Shown: positions 16,879 through 24,581 of the stretch, in pieces
Position numbering within the stretch: position 1 is the stretch's first letter
How the letters are laid out: each line of letters begins with the position of its first letter
Assembly: GCA_012523305.1 (NCBI GenBank)
Contig: JAAYIV010000021.1
Location: 1-50,262 of the forward strand
Origin: Spirochaetales bacterium
Lineage (GTDB): Bacteria > Spirochaetota > Spirochaetia > Sphaerochaetales > Sphaerochaetaceae
Length of the DNA stretch: 50,262 nucleotides
Direction: 5' to 3'
Program-made: the position numbers and the translations under genes
The notes under the pieces: generated by a model
The model's database searches: none
Told to the model about the DNA's origin: nothing
What the model saw: only the letters and a program-made list of their open reading frames with translations

Positions 16879-18321
16879 ATGAATTTCCATGCATACCTTG
16901 AAGGCAAACGATTGTATTTTGTCGGTATAAAAGGAACCGGCATGTCATCACTGGCTGTCATGCTGACCGAAGCAGGTGTTCATGTCGAAGGTTCCGATAG
17001 CATCGAAGTGTTCCAGACCGATTGGATTCTATCTTCACAGACAATACACATCGATGATTGGTCAACGACGGCTGAACTACCTGATTACATCGATATCGTT
17101 GTGTATTCGGCCGCTTGCTCGTTTGCCACACATGTACAGATCAGACAAGCGGTCGAGAAAGGATTGCCTGTATATTCATATCCCCAATTCTTAGCGCTAT
17201 TGACTCGAATATCAACTTGTTACGGTATTGCAGGCACGCACGGCAAAACAACCAGCACCGGATGTGTTTCGCATATGCTCCAGCATACGGGACTTCCTTA
17301 TTATGCGATCTATGGGGCGACGCGCCAGCAGGAAAAGCCATCATATTATTACGGAGACGAAATCGGTATCATCGAATCATGCGAATACAGGGACCATTTC
17401 CTTTCATATGAACTCAAAGGAGCTCTGGTTACCACCATTGATTATGATCATCCTGATTTTTTTGCAACAGAGCAGGAAGTCGAAAGATCATTTTGGCAAT
17501 TTGCTTCGCGCATTGCTCGCGGCGGATTCTTGATCATCTGCACCGATAGTGACGCTACATCTGCTTTGGCACTGCGCATGCAACAATCATGTCCGCAGGT
17601 AACGACCATCACCTATGGCAAGCATTCGGATATGTTCCGTCTGTACGACTATTCGTATGAAACCAACCAGAGTTTTTACAAACTGGCACCGCTGGAAGGA
17701 ATTTTTTCTTCAAGGCTGGCAGGAATCCCTTTATGTCTCGATATTGTCGGAGCTGCACTTTTATCGGCCTGCATACTCTTATTCGATAACAAAAACGTCG
17801 ATGTAGAGGTATTGAAAAGGGATGGTATCCTTTCTGCCATGCTTAGGGAAGGAGAGCGGTTTTTGGGGTGTACGACAAGAAGCGAGATCATGGGAACGGA
17901 TGACCAGATTACTTTCATCAATGATTACGCTCACCATCCTACCGAGATTAAGATCACCTTGGAAGCCTTGCGCCTACACTATCCAGAGTCGAGAATCATT
18001 GTCATTTTTTCACCACATACGGTTTCAAGGACAAAAGCATTTTTCAATGGCTTTGTCCAGTCTCTTTCTTGTGCCGATTTACTTTTTATAAGAAATGTCG
18101 CTCCTTCTGCTCGTGATGACGGCGATGTAACCTTGTGCCAGACTTTGGCCGACTCCCTTGCGCATACGGCCAATGCTCTGTATATCCCAGATGACGATGT
18201 CCTGGTGCGGCGTTTATCCGGAGAGTTGCACAGCGGCGATGTGTGCGTTACGATGGGGGCAGGCAATACCACGTCGCTTATTCAGCGGTTGGTTGCTTTA
18301 TTTAGGAGAAGTGCAGAATGA
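16879..18321 (+). CDS. murC: UDP-N-acetylmuramate--L-alanine ligase (MurC family)
   Basis: Adds L-alanine to UDP-MurNAc, the first stem-peptide step. The product is 480 residues from ATG 16879, where the protein starts with the nucleotide-sugar-binding strand YFVGIKGTGMSSLA. The ATP loop is GTHGKTT (119-125) and the C-terminal domain has the hallmark DYAHHPTEI. The central stretch EYRDHF...DYDHPDFF follows the MurC pattern EACEYRRSF...DHLDYY. The recycling ligase Mpl has the same folds, and the NEYDTAFFDKR-type motif that marks Mpl is absent, so MurC is preferred. AAGAAGG precedes the start. The stop overlaps yicC (ATGA). Confidence 0.88.
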   Translation: MNFHAYLEGKRLYFVGIKGTGMSSLAVMLTEAGVHVEGSDSIEVFQTDWILSSQTIHIDDWSTTAELPDYIDIVVYSAACSFATHVQIRQAVEKGLPVYSYPQFLALLTRISTCYGIAGTHGKTTSTGCVSHMLQHTGLPYYAIYGATRQQEKPSYYYGDEIGIIESCEYRDHFLSYELKGALVTTIDYDHPDFFATEQEVERSFWQFASRIARGGFLIICTDSDATSALALRMQQSCPQVTTITYGKHSDMFRLYDYSYETNQSFYKLAPLEGIFSSRLAGIPLCLDIVGAALLSACILLFDNKNVDVEVLKRDGILSAMLREGERFLGCTTRSEIMGTDDQITFINDYAHHPTEIKITLEALRLHYPESRIIVIFSPHTVSRTKAFFNGFVQSLSCADLLFIRNVAPSARDDGDVTLCQTLADSLAHTANALYIPDDDVLVRRLSGELHSGDVCVTMGAGNTTSLIQRLVALFRRSAE

Positions 18322-19187
18322 ATAGTATGACCGGCTATGGTTTTACGGAAGAACTGACTGAGCAATCGTACATGTCGGTTGAATTGAAATCCTATAACAA
18401 TCGTTATCTTGAAATCAATCATAATATCCCATATTTCCTCAGTTGTTTTGAATCCGAGATAGATGCCAGATTGAAACAGGTTTTATTTCGTGGTCATATC
18501 GATGTGAACATCAGGGTGAAACAATTGGCTTCATCGATGGACTTGCATGTGGATATTGAAGCGGTCAGCCGCTATTCCGAGGCATTTAAGAAAATTGCAG
18601 ATGCTGTTAATATTGCCTTCAATCCGACTCTGGCTGATTTTCTCGGTAGTGAAGGCGTCTTGGTCAATGTTGCCGGTCAGGATTCCAAACAATACGCCGA
18701 ACCATTGTTTAGATTGTTAAATCAAGCTTTGGAACAATTGTTAGAAAATCGACATCGCGAAGGTGAATCAACCTGCAGGGATCTGAGGCGGTTGGGAGAT
18801 TCGCTTGAAAGCGGTCTCGCCGTAGTATCAAAGCATGCCGATGAACTGGAAAAGCGTTTGAAGGAAAATCTCAAGAGCCGTTTTGATGAAATGCTCGGGA
18901 CAAAAGGGTATGATGAACATCGATTCTTGCAAGAAATAGCGGTGATGTTGACAAGGTATTCCATAAATGAGGAATTGGTTAGGCTGGCCGCCCACATCAA
19001 GGAATACAGAACCTTGCTTGAAAATAATAATCCTGTCGGGAAACGATTGGATTTTCTTTGCCAAGAAATGAATCGGGAAGTGAACACCATCGGTAGCAAA
19101 AGTACGATGGTTGAAGTTAACCACCAAGTTGTGACGATGAAGGATGATGTTGAAAACATACGCGAACAGATTCGTAATATTGAATAG
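18318..19187 (+). CDS. yicC: YicC-family endoribonuclease
   Basis: A 289-residue YicC/YloC protein; the family are metal-dependent endoribonucleases affecting small-RNA and mRNA turnover. The N-terminal half has MNSMTGYG (the near-universal family start), ELKSYNNRYLEIN and RGHIDVNIRVK. The C-terminal DUF1732 half holds the basic, conserved tail NPVGKRLDFLCQEMNREVNT, then IGSKSTMVEVNHQVVTMKDDVENIREQ (split across about 250-285). The length is standard. It starts inside the murC stop codon, with GGAG upstream, and is followed 17 bases later by the CMP-kinase-like gene. YicC is often next to a nucleotide kinase (usually gmk). Confidence 0.9.
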   Translation: MNSMTGYGFTEELTEQSYMSVELKSYNNRYLEINHNIPYFLSCFESEIDARLKQVLFRGHIDVNIRVKQLASSMDLHVDIEAVSRYSEAFKKIADAVNIAFNPTLADFLGSEGVLVNVAGQDSKQYAEPLFRLLNQALEQLLENRHREGESTCRDLRRLGDSLESGLAVVSKHADELEKRLKENLKSRFDEMLGTKGYDEHRFLQEIAVMLTRYSINEELVRLAAHIKEYRTLLENNNPVGKRLDFLCQEMNREVNTIGSKSTMVEVNHQVVTMKDDVENIREQIRNIE

Positions 19188-19204
19188 ACAGGGCGGTACT
19201 AACG

Positions 19205-19735
19205 ATGCGAATAGCGATTTCAGGAAAAAGTGGATGTGGGAATACTACTGTCAGTACGCTTGTTGCCAACGAGTTGCAGTACCCGCTGATAAATTTTACA
19301 TTCAGGAATTTAGCCAGGGAACGGAATATGGAGTTCTGGGAGTTTTGCCGACTCGCTGAGCAGGATGACGCAATCGACAGGGAACTCGATGAACGCCAGG
19401 TGGCCATGGCGTTAGCCCAAGACGATTGTGTTCTCGGTTCTCGGTTAGCCATATGGGTCTTGAAAGAAGCTGATTTGAAAGTCTACTTGACCGCATCGGT
19501 GGAAACACGTGCCCAAAGAATATATTTGCGGGAGGGCGGAGACCCTGACAAACGTCTTGAAGAAACCGTGCAGCGCGATAAGCATGACGCAGCCCGGTAC
19601 AAACGGATTTACGACATCGATAATAGCGATGCATCAATTGCCGACATGGTTATCGATACCGAACACCACAATGCGACGGAAATTGCACAGATGATAGTGA
19701 CAAAGGTTCGTGAAATGCTGACTCATAAGGAATGA
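19205..19735 (+). CDS. Cytidylate kinase-like P-loop kinase
   Basis: A 176-residue nucleoside-monophosphate kinase of the short CMP-kinase type common in archaea and spirochaetes. The P-loop is SGKSGCGNTTVS (6-17), and the Asn before TT is typical of cytidylate kinases. LGSRLAIWVLKEADLKVYLTA provides the Arg and core strand, and RAQRIYLREGG resembles the lid. The protein is shorter than the roughly 220-residue bacterial Cmk. It lies in the murC-yicC unit. Function as CMP/dCMP kinase is likely but not proven; a second, different cytidylate-kinase-like protein is at 43043-43678. Confidence 0.75.
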   Translation: MRIAISGKSGCGNTTVSTLVANELQYPLINFTFRNLARERNMEFWEFCRLAEQDDAIDRELDERQVAMALAQDDCVLGSRLAIWVLKEADLKVYLTASVETRAQRIYLREGGDPDKRLEETVQRDKHDAARYKRIYDIDNSDASIADMVIDTEHHNATEIAQMIVTKVREMLTHKE

Positions 19736-19766
19736 ACCGTAAAGATGCGCGTGGTATATACCCATC

Positions 19767-19795
19767 TGTACAAAGATTGAAAAGTAATGTACTAT
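19767..19795 (+). promoter_or_regulatory. Candidate promoter for the omega-like gene and miaA
   Basis: TGTACA (19767-19772), 17 bases, TACTAT (19790-19795). The -35 matches only four of six consensus bases. A leader of about 30 bases would hold GAGGAG at 19819-19824. Confidence 0.33.
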
Positions 19796-19831
19796 TGCGA
19801 AGTTGCAACTTAACTTCCGAGGAGATAAGCC

Positions 19832-20029
19832 TTGAGCATTCCGTTAGATATTCTGATTGACAATGATAGAAACGTCTATGAGTTGACTTGTGTCGCCATC
19901 AGCATGGCAAACGTATTGTCAGCCAATGGCGATGAAGAAATCGAAAACAACAATGGTAAAGTCGTCTCCACCGTTTTGGATAAGGTGTTGACGGAGCATG
20001 TTGAATATTCATCAGACGATAAAGAATAA
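19832..20029 (+). CDS. rpoZ: RNA polymerase omega-like subunit
   Basis: A 65-residue acidic protein starting at TTG 19832, 7 bases after GAGGAG. The segment NVYELTCVAISMANVLSANG, then DEEIENNNGKVVSTVLDKVL, follows the omega pattern (N-R-Y-x-L-x-x-x-A-x-x-R-A, acidic stretch, K-x-V-x-x-A-L), although the usual RAR-type basic residues are replaced by SMAN. Omega helps assemble RNA polymerase by binding beta-prime. Its place directly before miaA is plausible for a housekeeping gene. The assignment rests on this short pattern, so confidence is moderate. The gene overlaps miaA by 32 bases. Confidence 0.6.
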   Translation: MSIPLDILIDNDRNVYELTCVAISMANVLSANGDEEIENNNGKVVSTVLDKVLTEHVEYSSDDKE

Positions 20030-20942
20030 CCCTTTGGTGTTCCTGTTCGGTCCTACAGGGGTGGGTAAGACAGAGTTGTTGCTCCACCTCGAACCAGGAT
20101 CGTGTTCAGTTGTAAATGCCGATTCGAAACAAGTATATCGTCATCTCGATATCGGATCAGCAAAACCGGAGAACCATGTCCTTCATGCAATTACTCATTA
20201 TCTCATCGATATCCGCGATCCATGGGAACAATTTACAGTCGGTGATTTTGTAAATCTCGCAGATGAAGCATGCGTTTCAATATACAAGAACAATCAAGTC
20301 CCTGTAATCTGCGGGGGCACAGCATATTATTTCAAGCATTTTTTTTATGGTTTGCCTTCCTCACCGCCTAGCGACCCTGCCATCCGGGATGAGATTGCGA
20401 CTTTAGCCCGAGAAAAGGGACTGCAATGGTGCCATGACCAACTTGCTTCGATCGATTCGATTTCCGCGGGAAGAATTCATCCTTCCGACGGATACAGGAT
20501 CACACGGGCGTTGGAAGTGTATCGTACGACCGGCAAGCCGCTTTCGAGTTATATTGTCCCATCGACAGCTCGGAATAATCTTGATCCGTTGATTATCGGA
20601 TTGCAAAGAGACAAGAAAGAGTTGGATGAACGGATTAATAACCGGGTAAGTGCGATGTTTGATTCGGGACTCGAAGAAGAAATCAGGAACCTCATCGATA
20701 TGGGTGCGACCGAGCAATGGCCGGGAATTCAAGGGATCGGATATCGTGAGTTTTTCATCGCTGCTTCACAAGGAATAACCGATCGTAGCGAGATAGCAGA
20801 AATGATTCGCAAGAATAGCAGAGCGTATGCAAAACGACAAATGACTTTTTTTAAAAGCTTACCGAACGTGCATTGGATTCATCCGGAGGATACAGGACGG
20901 TTAGACCGACTTCTCAATGAGTATCTAGAACATCATCGGTGA
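19998..20942 (+). CDS. miaA: tRNA dimethylallyltransferase
   Basis: Transfers a dimethylallyl group to adenine 37 in tRNAs reading codons that start with U. The 314-residue protein has the P-loop LFGPTGVGKTE (16-26), then NADSKQVYRHLDIGSAKP, in which the Asp-Ser-x-Gln-Val-Tyr stretch is the family signature. HYLIDIRDPWEQFTVGDFV and VICGGTAYYFKHFFYG follow, and a C-terminal region with GIQGIGYREF and KRQMTFFK ends the catalytic part. The start lies inside the omega-like gene. The 3' end overlaps tail-to-tail by 18 bases with the minus-strand membrane protein. Confidence 0.96.
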   Translation: MLNIHQTIKNNPLVFLFGPTGVGKTELLLHLEPGSCSVVNADSKQVYRHLDIGSAKPENHVLHAITHYLIDIRDPWEQFTVGDFVNLADEACVSIYKNNQVPVICGGTAYYFKHFFYGLPSSPPSDPAIRDEIATLAREKGLQWCHDQLASIDSISAGRIHPSDGYRITRALEVYRTTGKPLSSYIVPSTARNNLDPLIIGLQRDKKELDERINNRVSAMFDSGLEEEIRNLIDMGATEQWPGIQGIGYREFFIAASQGITDRSEIAEMIRKNSRAYAKRQMTFFKSLPNVHWIHPEDTGRLDRLLNEYLEHHR

Positions 20943-22421
20943 CATGGTTGTTTCCACTTCATGGGTTTCAATCATATACGTCCCAACAGGTACACTCGAG
21001 ACGACTTGGATGTCCTGAATTTGCCAATAATCTTTTTGATCGGTCAATACGAAATCCATGACCATCTCACTTTCTGAAACCCAATATCCAGGAGCTTTCT
21101 TGTTTCCCGAAGCGCCAAAGGTTTCGTCCGCAGGGGCATCGGGGTCTTCATCGGGTATGAAATATCTGAACAGCGCACGATATGAGTTCTCTTTTGTTTG
21201 TACTATTCGAACATCGGCAACTCCATAGATCATCGCATAAGAAGGAATTGATGGTTTACCATTTTCAACCCATTGGTCGGCTGTGATTATGGTATCCTTT
21301 CCTTCATATGCCATCCTTACCTTTGAGTTGACGAAAAGGCTGGTGACTTCATGTTCGAACGGATTTTTAACCCTTCGTGCAAAACTTGCTTCCATCCTCG
21401 TGGCATCAAGAGCATTCAGTGAATCGAAAAATTCGGAAATAATCATTGGCCCATCCATTCCTGCCGTATACGGAGGTTTTAATTGTTGAACGACATAATT
21501 ACCAATGATCGACAACACGATTGCTGAAGCCAAAGTCACAGAAATGATTAGCGCACCTTTCTTGCGCCAAAATACCCTTTGTGATGCTCTTCGGCGTTGT
21601 TGGGTGAGAAACGATCGTGCTTCGGAGCTTTGTCCGACCATTTCTTCAAAAGATCGCGTTTCGGTAATAGTGATATGGTCAAACTGAGCGGTTTCTCGCA
21701 GCCACCAACTGAGATTCTGTGCCGAACTGGAAGCGGCGCTCGTCACTTCTCGTTGTGTCCGATATCCGATAACGAGATTCTGGTCTATCCATCGGGCAAG
21801 TTGCCCATCGATCTTACATTGTAAAATACTCAAAGGCATATGATTCCAGCGATCTTCACGTACATCCCTATCATGATACGGTGTTTTTAGCGTACATGCC
21901 GTATAAAGTAGTTGGGTGAATTGATGGCAAAGCGCAAAGGGGACTTCGGTCTGAGCTTTAACGAATTGTCCGTACATTTCATATCTAATTTCATCATCTG
22001 CTGTGAACAGAATAATATCGGATAAGGTTTTAGGAAGAAATAAAAATGATTCGTGGGTGATTACGAAGATACGCCACAGTTCGATAAATCCATTATGGGA
22101 TTGAATGAAGTCGGTAGGGAGCTTTGTCATTGCAAAAGCTAGATTGCGAAGGATTTTGACCATATCGGTCCGATCGGTGGTGAAGAGCCGCGAAAATGGG
22201 ACCACTTCCAATTCGCGAAAAATCAAATAACGTTTTCCCCCACGATCAATCACATTATCCCAATACCATTCTGTGACTGTATCCTTGTTAACGATATAGC
22301 CTGTTTCCTTAGTACCTTGCATCAGATGTCTGGGCAATTCACCAGAGACTTGTCCTAAGACCATGTGGGTCATAACTCGTTGATGTGCTTCGACCCGGAT
22401 TGTTTCAAATACATCCTTCAT
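20925..22421 (-). CDS. Single-pass membrane protein with a divergent kinase-like N-terminal region, unknown function
   Basis: A 498-residue protein I do not recognise. Start 22421 has GGAAG upstream and its ATG overlaps the previous stop (ATGA). Residues 1-220 are predicted cytoplasmic and are mainly helical. RYLIFRELEVVPFSRLF and PYHDRDVREDRWNHMPLSIL, then a CKIDGQLARWIDQNL stretch near 202-216, loosely resemble the hinge and late C-lobe of protein-kinase-like folds. No VAIK lysine, HRD or DFG motif is visible, so it would be a pseudokinase at best. A basic stretch (276-288) precedes one transmembrane helix (about 288-310). The C-terminal 185 residues face outside and look like an NTF2/SnoaL-type domain (FFDSLNALDATRMEASFA). 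The orientation is inferred from the positive-inside rule. Confidence 0.55.
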   Translation of the reverse strand: MKDVFETIRVEAHQRVMTHMVLGQVSGELPRHLMQGTKETGYIVNKDTVTEWYWDNVIDRGGKRYLIFRELEVVPFSRLFTTDRTDMVKILRNLAFAMTKLPTDFIQSHNGFIELWRIFVITHESFLFLPKTLSDIILFTADDEIRYEMYGQFVKAQTEVPFALCHQFTQLLYTACTLKTPYHDRDVREDRWNHMPLSILQCKIDGQLARWIDQNLVIGYRTQREVTSAASSSAQNLSWWLRETAQFDHITITETRSFEEMVGQSSEARSFLTQQRRRASQRVFWRKKGALIISVTLASAIVLSIIGNYVVQQLKPPYTAGMDGPMIISEFFDSLNALDATRMEASFARRVKNPFEHEVTSLFVNSKVRMAYEGKDTIITADQWVENGKPSIPSYAMIYGVADVRIVQTKENSYRALFRYFIPDEDPDAPADETFGASGNKKAPGYWVSESEMVMDFVLTDQKDYWQIQDIQVVSSVPVGTYMIETHEVETTMSPMMF

Positions 22422-23143
22422 GAAAGCTTCCTTATAGCACCAGCATACCATACATCGGCCACCGGTGCGCGTCTCGATTCAATGATCTGCCAAGGAAAAA
22501 AAGGAAAATCTGAGAACAAAGAACCGAACGGATGTTCGATATCGTTCTGTATCTTCGGGTCGGTATTGAGGTTGGCAGCAATGATATACAATGTGTCCCG
22601 ACAAGTATTGCATACTATTTCGATTGCTTCTTTGGCAATCGAATACGATGCATGCTTGGTTTCGATCAGCATAGGGATGACTGGAACATGTTGATAATAA
22701 TAAGCGATGAACGGGGAAATCAGTTCAAAAGCATATTCTTCTTTGAAATAGATATCGATACACTTCGTGCGCAATTCATTACTGTCGCGCAACATCTCGA
22801 TGGCATCGCGATCGATTGGAATGATCCCCGCATTGGAAACAATCGTATCGGTTGCAGGAAAGAATAGTGAATCGCGAGTGTCCGATTCAATCGGAGGGCG
22901 ATGCAAGCCTGAGATGATGACAATGCGTTTAGGTTTGAGTACGCTCACTACCCGCATAGTCTTTTGCAGAATCGAAAGGATATACTCATACGAAGCAGAT
23001 GGAATCCATGCAACCAGAGGAAGATGGTCAACTTTTTCAATTTCACCCATATTCTCAGCAAAACCAAGGATTTCTTTCAATTCTATTTCATCAGCAGGAT
23101 AGAGGATTCCCGATAGGCTAGGTATGAGCGGTTGGGTCTTCAT
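22418..23143 (-). CDS. Memo-like (AmmeMemoRadiSam protein B) family, degenerate metal site
   Basis: A 241-residue protein with the Memo/LigB-type fold order: SGILYPADEIELKEIL at the N-terminus (compare AGxFYPxDxxEL), then IPSASYEY (47-54) where Memo proteins have PHAGYxYSG. SGLHRPP (78-84) stands for GPSH, EEYAFELISPF (135-145) for EHSLEVQLPF, and AANLNTDP (189-196) for SSDLSHY. The overall frame is clear, but three of the four histidine positions are lost. The start is ATG 23143; a weak ribosome site and a 26-base overlap with rqcH suggest coupled translation. It overlaps the downstream membrane protein gene. No AMMECR1 or radical-SAM partner lies in the window. Function unknown. Confidence 0.68.
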   Translation of the reverse strand: MKTQPLIPSLSGILYPADEIELKEILGFAENMGEIEKVDHLPLVAWIPSASYEYILSILQKTMRVVSVLKPKRIVIISGLHRPPIESDTRDSLFFPATDTIVSNAGIIPIDRDAIEMLRDSNELRTKCIDIYFKEEYAFELISPFIAYYYQHVPVIPMLIETKHASYSIAKEAIEIVCNTCRDTLYIIAANLNTDPKIQNDIEHPFGSLFSDFPFFPWQIIESRRAPVADVWYAGAIRKLS

Positions 23144-24581
23144 TGTTAGAGAATAGCCGTTTGAGCCGTGATTCGTCCAGAACGATTGAAAAGTTTTTTT
23201 CCTGTGTCGGAAGGACTGTTCCGATCTTTGCACCTTTTGCTCTTCGTAAATATTTTGCTTGGGTGTAATAGAGATCCGCTTTTCCTGCATCTTTTGCTTT
23301 CGAATACACCAAAGCTAACGTTGCTGCATCGAGTAATGTTTCCAATGGGACGCTTTTGGAAGGTATCGACTTGATGAACACATAACCACCGGGAACATCG
23401 CGCGTATGCATCCACCAGTCATTACCTTTTACCCATCGGCGTAACAGCTCATCATTTTCTTTTGCATTACGCCCGACAAGCAATGTGAACAATCCCGATT
23501 TGAATTGTAATCCCGGAGCCGATGCAAATTGATTTTTCTGTTCTGCTGGAGCTCCTTCGATGTCTCCAAGAAGCTTTTTTATTGCTTCGCTATCTATCGG
23601 GTCACTGTCCAATATTTGGGCGTATCGGTCGACAATTGCGTTCACATTTGATTCAGCAAGACTTAATTCATTGCATAGATTCTCATAGCGGCCTTTTGCC
23701 TTCTGATATTTCTTATAATAAGTATCGATGTTCCCTGAGGCATCCAACTTCGGATCCAACTCAATTTCAATGGTGGAACCATCGGATGAATTCCAGTTTG
23801 GAACCGTGATCCACTTGGCACCGTCTGTAATCAGATGTCTGAACGATGCGAGCAAATCGGCTGTTTCTTTATAACTCATGAAGGAATTGGCCAATGCCAT
23901 GCGCTGTCGCAATGTTTGGACAGTATTCATAGCCTGTGAAATTTCGGCATCGCGCTTGGATCGGACACGAAGGAGCAATTGATCAAGATCTTCTTTCGGA
24001 TAGGTATTGCCATACTCACGTTCCAACTGTTCATTGAACGTGAGAGCTTCTTCACGATCACGGATATGGTACTGTCTTGATCCTGATGCCAATTTCGTAT
24101 CGGTAGGTATGGACAATGGTTTACCGGCTATTTCATCTCTGTTGGGTCTTCTGAATAACAGTTCCAGGATTATACTTTCGCCAGTACACACGATAATATT
24201 AGCCCCGGGTCCGCTATATAGGCGGAAAAACAGTTGAAGCTGTTCGTCATAACGTCTGATGTCAAGTCGAACAAGACGGTCTTTGCCTAACTGTTCTACG
24301 CCAGTGATCACTCCATGTTCTACGTTTGCCCGAAGAAATTGTATGAAGCGCTGTAGTTTAGTGGTTTTTTTTGGTTTTAATTGATTGAATGTCGCAACGA
24401 CCCTGTGGATTCTACTTTCAGTGGTTCCCACCTCGACATAGAGGTTCCAGCGTCCTTGATCGTGGTGAAAAAGTTCCATGAGCAATCCGTGGAATCCAAT
24501 TTGATACGTTTTTTGAATACTGCTGCCGACCAATGGTAATTCCGACAACACCTGCTCAATTTCTTTCCAATTCAGTGACAT
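23118..24581 (-). CDS. rqcH: NFACT-family ribosome-quality-control protein (RqcH/Rqc2-like)
   Basis: Binds 50S subunits carrying stalled peptidyl-tRNA and in other bacteria recruits tRNA-Ala to add C-terminal alanine tails. The 487-residue protein has NFACT-N (1-180) with the conserved Asp101-Arg102 in LGKDRLVRLDI, a coiled-coil/HhH middle (about 180-350), and the C-terminal NFACT-R (DUF814) domain with LLVGRNAKENDELLRRW, WWMHTRDVPGGYVFIK and YYTQAKYLRRAKGAKIGTV. It is about 80 residues shorter than B. subtilis RqcH (roughly 570). It overlaps folC by 10 bases and the Memo-like gene by 26. The gene name is used in the family sense. Confidence 0.87.
   Translation of the reverse strand: MSLNWKEIEQVLSELPLVGSSIQKTYQIGFHGLLMELFHHDQGRWNLYVEVGTTESRIHRVVATFNQLKPKKTTKLQRFIQFLRANVEHGVITGVEQLGKDRLVRLDIRRYDEQLQLFFRLYSGPGANIIVCTGESIILELLFRRPNRDEIAGKPLSIPTDTKLASGSRQYHIRDREEALTFNEQLEREYGNTYPKEDLDQLLLRVRSKRDAEISQAMNTVQTLRQRMALANSFMSYKETADLLASFRHLITDGAKWITVPNWNSSDGSTIEIELDPKLDASGNIDTYYKKYQKAKGRYENLCNELSLAESNVNAIVDRYAQILDSDPIDSEAIKKLLGDIEGAPAEQKNQFASAPGLQFKSGLFTLLVGRNAKENDELLRRWVKGNDWWMHTRDVPGGYVFIKSIPSKSVPLETLLDAATLALVYSKAKDAGKADLYYTQAKYLRRAKGAKIGTVLPTQEKNFSIVLDESRLKRLFSNNEDPTAHT

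Noticed and set aside
18722-19159. Minus-strand open frame inside yicC
   Set aside because: Serine/phenylalanine-rich shadow of a conserved gene, with no start signals.
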